A DNA stretch of 64,000 bases from DATBFU01 sp035498405 (GTDB lineage: Bacteria; Acidobacteriota; Thermoanaerobaculia; UBA5066; Gp7-AA6), in contig DATKAE010000044.1 in NCBI GenBank assembly GCA_035498405.1, positions 4,254 to 68,253 of the forward strand. Reading direction: 5' to 3'. Shown piece after piece: positions 50,663-59,808 of this stretch. Numbering within the stretch: position 1 is the stretch's first letter; each line of letters begins with the position of its first letter. Made by a program: the position numbers and the translations under genes. The notes below the pieces were generated by a model that did no database searches, was not told the DNA's origin, and worked only from the letters and a program-made list of their open reading frames with translations.

Positions 50663-53272
50663 ATGAAGGCCGGCTCCGGCAAGTCGCTGGTGATCGTTGA
50701 GTCGCCCGCGAAGGCGAAGACGCTCGAAAAGTTTCTGGGGCGAGACTACCGGGTCCTCGCCTCGTATGGACACGTGCGCGATCTGCCGAAGAAGGGTCTG
50801 GGGGTCGATCGCGACCGTGCCTACGAGCCGACCTACGAGGTCCTGAAGGGCAAGGAGAAAACCGTCGCCGAGCTGAAGCGAGCCGTTCAATCGGCCTCCG
50901 CCGTCTATCTCGCGGCGGACCCGGATCGGGAGGGAGAGGCGATCTCCTGGCACCTGCAGCAGACCCTGAAGCCGGGGGCCAAAGGGATCGTCTTCAAGCG
51001 AGTGCGCTTCAACGAGATCACGAAGAACGCCGTGCTCGCCGCGATGAAGCAAGCAGGAGAGATCGACGACCGGCTGGTGGACGCGCAACAGGCGCGGCGC
51101 ATCATCGATCGACTGGTGGGATACGAGGTCTCGGACCTCCTCTGGAAGAAGGTCTGGCGAGGCCTCTCGGCGGGGCGCGTCCAGACGGTGGCGCTGCGGA
51201 TCATCTGCGAGCGCGAGAGGGAGATCGAGGCGTTCCGCCCCGTCGAGTACTGGACGCTCGATGCGGATCTGGAGGCGGGAAGCCCGCCGCCCTTCACGGC
51301 GCGCCTCTCCTCCTTCGAGGGCGAGAAGCTCAAGTTCGACGGCACGGATCCGCGCCTCGATTCGGAGGAGAAGACCGAGAAGGTGCGCGCGGCGGTGGAG
51401 AAGGCCGCTTGGCGCGTCGCGAGAGTGGAGACCTCCGAGCGGCGCAAGACGCCGCCGCCCCCCTTCATCACGTCGCAGCTCCAGCAGGCCGCCGCGCGGC
51501 GCTACTCCTTCGCCGTGCGCCGCACGATGCAGATCGCGCAGCGGCTCTACGAAGGGCGCGAGATCCCCGGGCGCGGGACCGTCGGCCTGATCACCTACAT
51601 GCGCACCGACTCGACGCGGGTGTCGGCCGACGCCCTGACGGCGGTACGGGAGCTCATCGGCAGGCGATACGGCAGCGAGTCCTTGCCGGAGTCTCCGCGC
51701 TACTTCAAGAGCAAGCGCGACACCCAGGACGCCCACGAGGCGATTCGCCCGACGTATCTCGATCTTCCGCCCGAGGAGATCGAGCCGCATCTGGCGCCCG
51801 AGGAGGCAAAGCTCTACCGGCTCATCTGGCAGCGCTTCGTGGCGTCGCAGATGAACCCGGCGGTCTACGACACGGTCTCGGCCGAGATCGAGGTGGGGCC
51901 GGCCGTCTACCGCGCTTCGGGTTCGACCCTCAAGTTTGCCGGGTATCTGGCGGCCTACGGAGTCGAAGTGGGGGAGGAGGAAGAAGGGGAGGCGGAGGGC
52001 TCCGCGAAGCTGCCGCCGCTTCGCGAGGGGGAGACGCTGAAGCTGCTCGCCGTCAAGCCCGAGCGCAAGCAGACGCAGCCGCCCCCGCGCTACAACGAGG
52101 CCTCGCTCGTCAAGTTCCTCGAGGAGAACGGCATCGGCCGCCCCTCGACCTACGCCGAGATCCTGCGCAAACTCGAGCAGCGCGAGTACGTCCACAAGAA
52201 GGAGCGCCGCTTCATCCCGACCGCGCTCGGACGCACGGTGCTGGAACTGTTGATTCCGTATTTCGACGACTTCTTCGAGACCGGCTACACGGCCCGAATG
52301 GAGGACGCGCTCGACGAGGTCGAGGAGGGCAAGCTCTCCTGGACCAAGGCCCTGTCTCAGTTCGACAAGACGTTCACCAGCGACCGCAACCGGGCGTTGC
52401 GCGACATGGTCTCGGGAAAGGCCGGAATCCCTCTCGGCCAGGCGCGCAACCTGCTTTCCTTCCCGGTCGTTCCCGAGATCTCGGAGAAGTGCCCGCGTTG
52501 CGGCAAGAAGCTGAAGCTCCGGATGGGCAAGAACGGCCTCTTCGTCGCCTGCAGCGGGTATCCGAGCTGCACCTTCACCGAGAACATCCCGGATCCGGAA
52601 GAGGACGCCGTGGATCTTTCGGACCTCGAGAAGACGACCTGCGACGAATGCGGCTCGCCGATGAAGGTCCGCCAGAGCCGATTGGGCGGGACGTTCTTGG
52701 GCTGCAGCGCGTATCCCAAGTGCCGCAACGTCATCAACGTCCACATCACCGGCGGCAAGGCCGAGGCGAAGCCGGACGAACCCACCGGGCAGGCCTGTCC
52801 GGAGTCCGGGCATCCGCTGGTGCGTCGCCACGGACGATATGGCGCCTATGTCGCGTGCAGCGGGTATCCCGAGTGCAAGTACAAGCCGCCCAAGCCCATC
52901 AAGGACACCGGCGTGCTTTGCCCCAAAGATGGCGGCATCATCGCCGAGCGGCGCGGGCGGTTTCGGCCCTTCTACGGCTGCATCAACTATCCCAAGTGCG
53001 ACTTCACTCTCTCGGCGCGCCCGATTCCGGAAGCGTGTCCGCAGTGCGGCAACCCCTATTTGTTGCTGCGCGAGAGAAAGTCGGGAAATGTCCTGGCCTG
53101 CGACCGGGCCGGTTGCGGCTTCGAGAAACCCGCCGGCCGGATCCCGGAGGTGCGAGAGGTTCTCCTGTCGACTCCGGCGCCGACCGCCGTGGCCGCCAAG
53201 CCCGGCTCTTCCGGGACGCCCGCCGGGACGGCGACTCGTCCGAAGGGCGCCCGCCGGCGCGCCGCGCGGTGA
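50663..53272 (+). CDS. topA: DNA topoisomerase I
   Basis: 869 residues. Toprim motif VIVESPAKAKTLEKFLG, DPDREGEAI and catalytic Y312 in GLITYMRTDSTR. The C-terminus holds five topo-zinc-ribbon repeats; repeats one, two and five keep the full CxxC pair, whereas three and four start CPESG and CPKDG, lacking the second cysteine. Relaxes negative supercoils. Position between dprA and trmFO is a conserved one. Confidence 0.97.
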   Translation: MKAGSGKSLVIVESPAKAKTLEKFLGRDYRVLASYGHVRDLPKKGLGVDRDRAYEPTYEVLKGKEKTVAELKRAVQSASAVYLAADPDREGEAISWHLQQTLKPGAKGIVFKRVRFNEITKNAVLAAMKQAGEIDDRLVDAQQARRIIDRLVGYEVSDLLWKKVWRGLSAGRVQTVALRIICEREREIEAFRPVEYWTLDADLEAGSPPPFTARLSSFEGEKLKFDGTDPRLDSEEKTEKVRAAVEKAAWRVARVETSERRKTPPPPFITSQLQQAAARRYSFAVRRTMQIAQRLYEGREIPGRGTVGLITYMRTDSTRVSADALTAVRELIGRRYGSESLPESPRYFKSKRDTQDAHEAIRPTYLDLPPEEIEPHLAPEEAKLYRLIWQRFVASQMNPAVYDTVSAEIEVGPAVYRASGSTLKFAGYLAAYGVEVGEEEEGEAEGSAKLPPLREGETLKLLAVKPERKQTQPPPRYNEASLVKFLEENGIGRPSTYAEILRKLEQREYVHKKERRFIPTALGRTVLELLIPYFDDFFETGYTARMEDALDEVEEGKLSWTKALSQFDKTFTSDRNRALRDMVSGKAGIPLGQARNLLSFPVVPEISEKCPRCGKKLKLRMGKNGLFVACSGYPSCTFTENIPDPEEDAVDLSDLEKTTCDECGSPMKVRQSRLGGTFLGCSAYPKCRNVINVHITGGKAEAKPDEPTGQACPESGHPLVRRHGRYGAYVACSGYPECKYKPPKPIKDTGVLCPKDGGIIAERRGRFRPFYGCINYPKCDFTLSARPIPEACPQCGNPYLLLRERKSGNVLACDRAGCGFEKPAGRIPEVREVLLSTPAPTAVAAKPGSSGTPAGTATRPKGARRRAAR

Positions 53273-53288
53273 GGCGGCAGCGGTCCGG

Positions 53289-53308
53289 CTATATCAAGTC
53301 TGATATAG
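53289..53308 (+). promoter_or_regulatory. Perfect palindrome, candidate operator
   Basis: CTATATCA (53289-53296) and TGATATAG (53301-53308) are exact reverse complements around AGTC. It is an AT-rich island 37 bases before the DUF3052-like gene and 16 after topA. It resembles a transcription-factor site of the Rrf2-type or other dimers, but none is identified. Confidence 0.6.
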
Positions 53309-53345
53309 GTGCCGGGAGCGCGGGGATCGCGCCGCACGGCTTCCC

Positions 53346-53777
53346 GTGACGACACCCTGGGCCAAGTTCTCGCTGCCCGGGGAGCGCCCGGCGTACGCGA
53401 AGGGCGACTCGCCGGAGTTCCGGCGCGCGATCCGGCAGATCTTCGGGCCGCTGGTCGAATGGGTCGGCGCCTGGCCCGCGGGGGCGCAGGCCTGGCTGAT
53501 GGCCGAGGTGCCTTCCGAGGGCTCGCTTTCCCGTTTCTTCCGAGATCTCGAGAGCCGGCTCGAGCCCGCGGGGTCGCTCTGGGTGGTCTTCCCGAAGAAG
53601 CCGTTCGGCGAGGAGCTCGGTTTCCCGTTTACGTGGTCCGACGTGCAGAAGGCGGGGCTTTCCGCCGGCCTCGTCGACAACAAGATCGCGGCCTTTTCGT
53701 CCCGGCTGACCTCCATCCGGTTCGTGGTCCCGCTCGCGCGGCGCCGGCGCAAGGAGTCGGCCGGGTCCTCGCGTTGA
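53346..53777 (+). CDS. DUF3052 family protein
   Basis: 143 residues, GTG start 53346. The protein opens with short charged helices, then SLWVVFPKKPFGEELGFPF and GLSAGLVDNKIAAFSSRLTS, the DUF3052 pattern, a family of unknown function around 130 residues. No signal peptide. Its stop overlaps the trmFO TTG start (TTGA), so translation is probably coupled. Confidence 0.72.
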   Translation: MTTPWAKFSLPGERPAYAKGDSPEFRRAIRQIFGPLVEWVGAWPAGAQAWLMAEVPSEGSLSRFFRDLESRLEPAGSLWVVFPKKPFGEELGFPFTWSDVQKAGLSAGLVDNKIAAFSSRLTSIRFVVPLARRRRKESAGSSR

Positions 53778-55135
53778 ATAGAATTCCGTCGTTGAGATCC
53801 GAGGCCGTCACCGTCGTGGGCGCGGGGCTTGCGGGCTCGGAGTGCGCCTGGCAGCTCGCCCGGCGCGGCCACGGGGTGCGCCTTCTCGAGATGCGCCCGG
53901 GAGTCCCGACGGCGGCGCATCAGACCGACCGGTGCGCCGAGCTCGTCTGCTCCAACTCCTTCCGCTCCGACAATCCGCTCAATGCCGTGGGCCTCTTGAA
54001 GCGCGAGATGGAGGCCTTGGACTCGCTCGTCATGGCCTGTGCGCGGCGGGCCGCCGTGCCCGCGGGCGATGCCCTGGCGATGGACCGAGACGTCTTCTCA
54101 CGGCTCGTGTCGGAGGCGATCGCCGGGAGGCCGGAGATCGAGCTCGTTCGCGAGGAGGTTCGCGAAATCCCGCGGGCGGGCCGGGTCGTGATCGCCACGG
54201 GCCCGCTGACCTCGCCGGCGCTCGACCGGGCAATCGGGGACCTCCTCGGCACTTCGGACCTCTACTTCTACGACTCGATCGCGCCGATCGTCGCGGCTTC
54301 CTCGCTCGACTTTTCCAAGATGTACGCGCTGTCGCGTTACGGCAAGGGAGCCGGCGAGGATTACTGGAACGCCCCCCTCTCCCGAGAGCAGTACGACGCC
54401 TTCGTCCAAGAGCTGCTGTCGGCCGAGACCGTGCCCGTCAAGGACTTCGAGAAGGGCATCTACTTCGAGGGGTGCCTGCCGATCGAAGTGATGGCCGAGC
54501 GCGGGCGGGAGACCCTGCGCCACGGTCCGATGAAGCCGATGGGATTGCCCGATCCGCGCACGGGGAGGATTCCTCACGCCGTCATCCAGTTGCGGCAGGA
54601 CGACCTGGCGCGGGAGCACTACAACCTCGTGGGGTTTCAGACCAAGCTCAAGGTCCCCGAGCAGCAGCGTGTGTTCCGGAAGATCCCGGGGCTCGAGAAC
54701 GCCGTCTTCGTCCGCTACGGAATGCTCCACCGCAACACTTACATCCACGCGCCGGCGCACCTGGACCGTTTCTGGAGAATGCGCCGGCATCCCCGAATCT
54801 TCTTCGCCGGCCAGATCACGGGAGTGGAGGGATACGTCGAAAGCGCCGCGACGGGCCTCTCGGTTGGCCGGACGATTGCGCAGCTGCTGGAGGGACGTGA
54901 TCCGTCGCCGATCCCGTATTCGACGGCGATCGGGTCCCTCGCCCGCCACTGCTCGGAGCGCCCGGCTTCGGAGAAGTTCGAGCCGATGAACGTGACGTTC
55001 GGCCTGATCGAGGACACGTCGCATTCGCCCATCCGGGACCGCAACGATCGCCGCCGGGGCATCGCCGACCGGGCGATGGCCGCGATCCGGGATTGGCGAG
55101 ACTCCGTCGACGCGGCCTCGCCGGTGGCCGGGTGA
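53774..55135 (+). CDS. trmFO: tRNA (uracil-54-C5) methyltransferase, folate/FAD-dependent
   Basis: 453 residues from TTG 53774 (a second TTG is at 53792). The FAD fold is VTVVGAGLAGSECAWQLARR, then RCAELVCSNSFRSDNPLNAV and EGYVESAATGLSVGRTIAQL. TrmFO uses methylene-THF and FAD to make m5U54 in tRNA. Also called gid. Follows topA in the same order as in B. subtilis. Confidence 0.95.
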   Translation: MNRIPSLRSEAVTVVGAGLAGSECAWQLARRGHGVRLLEMRPGVPTAAHQTDRCAELVCSNSFRSDNPLNAVGLLKREMEALDSLVMACARRAAVPAGDALAMDRDVFSRLVSEAIAGRPEIELVREEVREIPRAGRVVIATGPLTSPALDRAIGDLLGTSDLYFYDSIAPIVAASSLDFSKMYALSRYGKGAGEDYWNAPLSREQYDAFVQELLSAETVPVKDFEKGIYFEGCLPIEVMAERGRETLRHGPMKPMGLPDPRTGRIPHAVIQLRQDDLAREHYNLVGFQTKLKVPEQQRVFRKIPGLENAVFVRYGMLHRNTYIHAPAHLDRFWRMRRHPRIFFAGQITGVEGYVESAATGLSVGRTIAQLLEGRDPSPIPYSTAIGSLARHCSERPASEKFEPMNVTFGLIEDTSHSPIRDRNDRRRGIADRAMAAIRDWRDSVDAASPVAG

Positions 55136-55169
55136 GGAGGCCCCCCCGCGGCGGGGCAGGAGCGCAACG

Positions 55170-56129
55170 TTGATCCCCTTCGAGGAGATCGTAAAGGCGC
55201 GGCGGCGGATTACGGGCGTCGCTCACCGCACGCCGGTGCTGACCTCGCGACAGTTCGACCAAGCCTCGGGAGCCTCCGTCTTCTTCAAGGCGGAGAACCT
55301 CCAGCGCGCGGGCGCCTTCAAGTTTCGCGGCGCCTACAACAAGGTCCGGGCCGAGCTCGAACGGCGCGACTTCCGCGAGGTCGTCGCTTACTCCTCCGGC
55401 AACCACGCGCAGGCCGTGGCGCTGGTCTCGAAGCTCCTCGGCCTCAAGGCGACGCTGGTCATGCCGCGCGACGCCCCGGCCTCCAAGCTCGCCGCCACCC
55501 GCGGCTACGGCGCCGAGATCATCCTCTACGACCGTTACACCGAAAAGCGCGACGAGATCGGCGAGAGTCTCCAGCGCGAGCGGGGAGCCGTGCTGGTGCC
55601 TCCCTTCGACGATCCGCTCGTGATGGCCGGCCAGGGCACGGCGGCGGCGGAGCTTCTCGAGGACGTTCCGGATCTGGATGTTCTGCTCGTCCCGGTCTCG
55701 GGCGGAGGACTGATCGCCGGCTGCGCCTCGGCGGCTCGGCAGCTGCGCCCCGACATCGCGATCTACGGGGTCGAGCCGGTGACAGCCGACGACACCGCGC
55801 AGTCCTTTCGGAAGGGGGAGCGGGTCGCGATCCCCGTTCCCAAGACCATCGCCGACGGCCTGCAGGTGCCCTGTCCCGGAGAGCTCACTTTTCCCATCAT
55901 CCGCGAAACCGTGCGGGACATCCTGCTCGTATCCGACGAGGAGATGATCGAGAGTCTGGTTTGGATGCTCGAGCGCCTGAAGGTGTTGGTGGAGCCCTCC
56001 GGGGTGGTTGGAGCCGCCGCCATCCGATACCGCAAGGCGGACTTTGCGGGCCAGCGGGTAGGGGTGATTCTCTCGGGGGGCAACATCGACCGCGACCGGC
56101 TCTCGAAGTTCCTGGAACAAAACCCTTGA
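55170..56129 (+). CDS. Threonine/serine dehydratase-type PLP enzyme
   Basis: 319 residues, TTG start 55170 with AGGAG nine bases before. The fold-type II PLP lysine lies in FKAENLQRAGAFKFRGA; SSGNHAQAVA and the phosphate-binding SGGGLIAG follow. Length and pattern fit catabolic threonine or serine dehydratases (TdcB-like), hydroxyaspartate lyase or serine racemase. No regulatory ACT domain. Placed inside a DNA-maintenance cluster with no clear functional link. Confidence 0.9.
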   Translation: MIPFEEIVKARRRITGVAHRTPVLTSRQFDQASGASVFFKAENLQRAGAFKFRGAYNKVRAELERRDFREVVAYSSGNHAQAVALVSKLLGLKATLVMPRDAPASKLAATRGYGAEIILYDRYTEKRDEIGESLQRERGAVLVPPFDDPLVMAGQGTAAAELLEDVPDLDVLLVPVSGGGLIAGCASAARQLRPDIAIYGVEPVTADDTAQSFRKGERVAIPVPKTIADGLQVPCPGELTFPIIRETVRDILLVSDEEMIESLVWMLERLKVLVEPSGVVGAAAIRYRKADFAGQRVGVILSGGNIDRDRLSKFLEQNP

Positions 56130-56303
56130 GCGGCCAGCGCGGCCTTCTCTTGGCCCCTGGGGTGTCTGTGCTCAAGGCGGTCCAGATGACGCCGGTGCCC
56201 CAGGGTTTGGACGCGGACTGGGAGAGCGTCTGGACTTCGCTCACGTTTGAAGTCCCTTAATTCGGAAATACGGCGCTCCGATTTCGGCATTAAGGACGTC
56301 TCG

Positions 56304-57206
56304 ATGAACCTCCGCGCGCGTGCCGCCGTCCTCGCGATTCTGCTCGGCCTCTTCGGCGCCGCCTGCCGGAAGGCCGAAGCGCCGGGCGCAGGCGCCGGTT
56401 CGACCGCCCGCCGCTATCCGATCTCGGGCGTCCTTCGCGCCCTCGATGCCGGCAAGTCGGAAGTGACGCTCGAGCATGGCCCGGTCGAGGGCCTCATGGG
56501 GGGCATGACGATGCCTTTCCCGGTCCGCGCGGACCCGGCCGTGCTTTCACGTCTCCGCGTGGGCGACCGCATCGCGGCGACCCTCGTCGTCGATGGCGAC
56601 CGGTTCTGGCTGGAAGGGATTGCGGGCGAGCCTTCTCCGCTTTCTTCCTCGCCCCCGGCGTCGGCGACGTCGCCGCCTCCGGCCGGGGTCGCCACACCGC
56701 GCCCCAATCGCGGGGTGGCCCTGGGCGACTCCATACCCGATTTCTCCCTCACCGATCCTTCGGGCCACGCCGTGCGCCTCTCGCAGCTGCGCGGCCAGCC
56801 GGTCGCCGTCACCTTCCTCTACACGCGCTGCCCCGTCGCGACGGCTTGCCCGCTGACGACCGCCCGGTTCTCCCGGCTTCAGGCGCTCTTGATCGAGAAG
56901 GGATTCGGCGTGCTCTTGACGATCACCGTCGATCCGGAGCACGACACGCCGCCGATTCTCGCCGAGTACGCGCGGAAGGCGGGCGCCGATCCGCGCCGTT
57001 GGAAATTCTTGACGGGCGAGCCGCACGCGGTGGCTGACGTGGCCGAGCGGTTCGGCGTTCTCTACTACCCCGACCACGGCCAGGTCGTGCACACGCAGGC
57101 GGTCGCCGTCGTCGACCCGCAGGGAAAGCTGGCCAACATCTATTACGGTCAGGACTGGGAGCCGGAGCACATCTTGCGAGACATGGAGAAAGCGAGGAAA
57201 GGATGA
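56304..57206 (+). CDS. SCO-like protein with N-terminal CusF-type copper domain
   Basis: 300 residues from ATG 56304. Lipoprotein-like leader (AILLGLFGAAC), then a small beta-barrel with GLMGGMTMPFPV (methionine-rich copper site), then a linker, and a SCO/thioredoxin domain (SIPDFSLTDPSGHAVRLSQL, TVDPEHDTPPILAEYA). The metal-binding pair is C-P-V-A-T-A-C, spaced five instead of the usual three. SCO proteins deliver copper to the CuA site of cytochrome oxidase. The cytochrome gene downstream overlaps the stop by four bases. Confidence 0.88.
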   Translation: MNLRARAAVLAILLGLFGAACRKAEAPGAGAGSTARRYPISGVLRALDAGKSEVTLEHGPVEGLMGGMTMPFPVRADPAVLSRLRVGDRIAATLVVDGDRFWLEGIAGEPSPLSSSPPASATSPPPAGVATPRPNRGVALGDSIPDFSLTDPSGHAVRLSQLRGQPVAVTFLYTRCPVATACPLTTARFSRLQALLIEKGFGVLLTITVDPEHDTPPILAEYARKAGADPRRWKFLTGEPHAVADVAERFGVLYYPDHGQVVHTQAVAVVDPQGKLANIYYGQDWEPEHILRDMEKARKG

Positions 57207-57538
57207 AGAAGGCCCGGATTCTCGGCGCAATCGTCTTCGGCTCGATCGCGGGGCTCGGGATCGGGCTGTACGCAGCCGAGTCACACCCCTCGGAGACCTT
57301 CCTGCAGTATTGCGCGAAATGCCACGGTGAGGATGGCAAGGCGCAGACGCCCAAGGGAAAGCAGCTGAAGGCTCAGAATTTCACCGACGAGGAATTCCAG
57401 AGGGAGAAGTCCGACGAGGAATTGATCAAGACCGTCACGAAGGGAGGCATGGACATGCCGTCCTTCGGCAAGAAGCTGACACCCGAGCAAATCCAGAGTC
57501 TGGTCAAGAACGACGTGCGGGGGTTCGCCAAGAAGTGA
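57203..57538 (+). CDS. Small c-type cytochrome
   Basis: 111 residues. Signal peptide or anchor (KKARILGAIVFGSIAGLGIG), haem motif CAKCH (about residues 37-41) and distal Met in GMDMPSFGKKL. A monohaem periplasmic electron carrier. Coupled (ATGA) to the SCO-like gene, which points to electron flow to or from a copper oxidase. Confidence 0.93.
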   Translation: MKKARILGAIVFGSIAGLGIGLYAAESHPSETFLQYCAKCHGEDGKAQTPKGKQLKAQNFTDEEFQREKSDEELIKTVTKGGMDMPSFGKKLTPEQIQSLVKNDVRGFAKK

Positions 57539-57584
57539 CGTCCGCCCTCGCCAGCGGGCGGAAGCGCGGTTTACACTCTTCCCG

Positions 57585-58508
57585 GTGATCACGCTCGCTC
57601 GGGCGATCGAGTCCTTCCGGTCGTACCTCGCCGACGAGCGCCGCTTTTCGCCGCGCACCGTGCTCGCCTACCGGACCGACCTCGCGCGCTTCACGGACTT
57701 CTGGCAGCGCGAGTTCGGCGAAGCGCCGGCCTCGAGGACGAGCCTGGCGAAGGTGGACGCGCTCGCGGTGCGCTCCTACCTGGCGGCTCTGCACCGGGCG
57801 GGCCTGAAGAATCGCTCGATCGCCCGACATCTCTCGACCCTGCGCTCGTTCTTCCGGTGGGCGTGCCGCGACGGGCACCTGGAGAAGAATCCGGCGAAGG
57901 GCCTCCCCGCTCCGCGCGCGCCGAGGACGCTGCCGCGCGCCATGACGTTGTCGGACACGGAGACGTTGCTGGCGGCCTCGCCGGAGGACGCGGTTCCCGA
58001 GCGGGAGAGGGCGCTCTTCGAGCTTCTCTACGCGACCGGGCTGCGGGTCTCCGAGGCGGCGGGGCTCGATCTCGAAGATGTCGACTTCTCCTCGCGGCTC
58101 CTGCGCGTGGTCGGAAAGGGGTCCAAGGAGCGGATCGTTCCTTTCGGCGAGGAGGCGCAGGACGCTTTGCGCGCCTACCTTCCCGTGCGCGCGGCGCTGC
58201 GGCGCGGAGCTGGCGAGGGGAACGGCGTGGGCGAGCCGCTCTTCGTGAACCGGCGCGGCGGCCGCCTCACGACGCGCTCGATGGCGCGCCTGCTCAAGCG
58301 GCGACTCGCGGCGGCGGGTTTGCCGCGGGACCTCTCTCCACACGCCTTACGCCACACGTTCGCCACCCACCTGCTCCAGGCGGGCGCCGACCTGCGCTCG
58401 ATCCAGGAGCTGCTCGGACACGCCTCGCTCTCCACGACCCAGAAATACACGCACCTGGATGCGGCGCGGCTGGCCGAGGTGTATCGCAACGCGCATCCGA
58501 AGGCGTGA
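57585..58508 (+). CDS. xerC: Tyrosine recombinase XerC-type
   Basis: 307 residues, GTG start 57585. The N-terminal SAM-like domain is followed by the catalytic domain with Arg in ATGLRVSEAAGLDLEDV, HALRHTFATHLLQAGADLRS, GHASLSTTQKYTHLD, giving R, H/K, R, H and Tyr. XerC resolves chromosome dimers at dif with XerD. Order trmFO-xerC-hslV-hslU equals gid-codV-clpQ-clpY, favouring XerC; XerD cannot be excluded on sequence alone. Confidence 0.9.
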   Translation: MITLARAIESFRSYLADERRFSPRTVLAYRTDLARFTDFWQREFGEAPASRTSLAKVDALAVRSYLAALHRAGLKNRSIARHLSTLRSFFRWACRDGHLEKNPAKGLPAPRAPRTLPRAMTLSDTETLLAASPEDAVPERERALFELLYATGLRVSEAAGLDLEDVDFSSRLLRVVGKGSKERIVPFGEEAQDALRAYLPVRAALRRGAGEGNGVGEPLFVNRRGGRLTTRSMARLLKRRLAAAGLPRDLSPHALRHTFATHLLQAGADLRSIQELLGHASLSTTQKYTHLDAARLAEVYRNAHPKA

Positions 58509-58515
58509 GCGCCGC

Positions 58516-59736
58516 GTGAGACCGGCCGCGCTCTTGTTGATGCTCTGCCTGGTACCGGAGGCAGTCGCCGCGATCGAGGCCCCCGGGCCGCCCGCCGCGC
58601 TTTCGGAGATCGACCGGATCGTCCGCGAGCAATTCTGGGATCCGAAATTGAGCGGTGTGGACTGGCACGCGGCGGTCGAGCGCGCCGCGCAGGAGCTGTC
58701 GCAGTCCAGGTCCGAGGCCGAGCGCGACGCGGCGTACGACCGGCTGCTCGCGACACTCTCGGACTCGCACACGTTCCGGATGCGGCGGGGGTTTCCTGAG
58801 CGGCGCTGGGCCACGGCGGGGATGCGGATCGGGAAGGATGGGGGAGGGTACGCCGTCAAGGGGGTGCTGCCGGGGCATGCGGCCGAGCGCGCGGGGATCC
58901 GCAGCGGAGACCGTGTGATTTCCGTCGGCGGCCGGCGCTACGGCCCGGATCGCGTCAACTTTCGGGACCTCTTCTTCGTGTTCGAGGGGCCGCTCGGCTC
59001 CTCCGTCGAGGTGACTTGGAAGCCGGGCGGGGATGCGGCGGAGAAGACGTCCCTTCTCCAGCGCGAGGCCGAGGAGCCGGGCGACACATTGGTGTGGAAG
59101 AGCGCGCGCGTCATCGAGCGGGGCGGGAAGAAGTACGGCTACATCCGTCTTTGGGGCATGAGCGCCGAGACCGCGCTCGCGGTCGTGGACCTGCTGCTCG
59201 ACCGCGAGGAGTCCGCACGCGCCAAGCCGGAGTTGAAGGACTGGGGCTCGATCGAGGGCGTGCTCTTGGACGTGCGCGGCAATAGCGGCGGCTACGACCC
59301 GAACATCCTGACGACCTTCCTGCAGGGGCGGTGGAGCGCGCGAGACTACGAGGTGCTCTCCCGCGGGACAACGCGCGTCGTTCCGCCCGAGTACCGCAGG
59401 CTTCCGGTCGTCTTGCTGGTCAACTCGGGAACGGCCAGCGCCGGCGAAGCGCTCGCGCTGAGCTTTCGGACACACGGGATCGGCCCGATCATCGGCGAGG
59501 AGACCGCCGGGATGCTCTCCGGCGGCGCGGCCACCGAGAAGCTCTCCGACGGCTCGACCCTATGGATCTCCCGCCGGGCGATCCGCGACCTCGAGGGCAG
59601 GTCGTACGAAGGACGCGGCGTGCCGCCCGACGTTCTCGTGCCCGATCGGCCGCCCGCCGGGTCGGGGCAGGAAGACGCGATCGTGGAAGCGGGCGCGCGC
59701 GCCCTGGCGGGTCTTCCAGCGCCGGCCGCACGTTGA
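58516..59736 (+). CDS. S41 family C-terminal-processing-type peptidase
   Basis: 406 residues from GTG 58516, signal peptide (about 1-20). A PDZ-type domain (VKGVLPGHAAERAGIRSGDR) precedes the S41 core, with SIEGVLLDVRGNSGGYDPN and Ser in LLVNSGTASAGEALALSF. The usual downstream lysine of CtpA enzymes is not seen (IIGEETAGM), as in IRBP-type S41 members. Seven bases after xerC. Envelope protein turnover is the likely role. Confidence 0.85.
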   Translation: MRPAALLLMLCLVPEAVAAIEAPGPPAALSEIDRIVREQFWDPKLSGVDWHAAVERAAQELSQSRSEAERDAAYDRLLATLSDSHTFRMRRGFPERRWATAGMRIGKDGGGYAVKGVLPGHAAERAGIRSGDRVISVGGRRYGPDRVNFRDLFFVFEGPLGSSVEVTWKPGGDAAEKTSLLQREAEEPGDTLVWKSARVIERGGKKYGYIRLWGMSAETALAVVDLLLDREESARAKPELKDWGSIEGVLLDVRGNSGGYDPNILTTFLQGRWSARDYEVLSRGTTRVVPPEYRRLPVVLLVNSGTASAGEALALSFRTHGIGPIIGEETAGMLSGGAATEKLSDGSTLWISRRAIRDLEGRSYEGRGVPPDVLVPDRPPAGSGQEDAIVEAGARALAGLPAPAAR

Positions 59737-59808
59737 TCGGCCTCGTCGGCCAAAGGCCGCGCGATTTTCGACGGTGGTTTCTCGATTCCGGTTGTATCCT
59801 CGATCTCG

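Noticed and set aside
53309..53773. N-terminal extension of trmFO
   Set aside because: It covers the DUF3052 gene in another frame; the FAD domain begins after TTG 53774.
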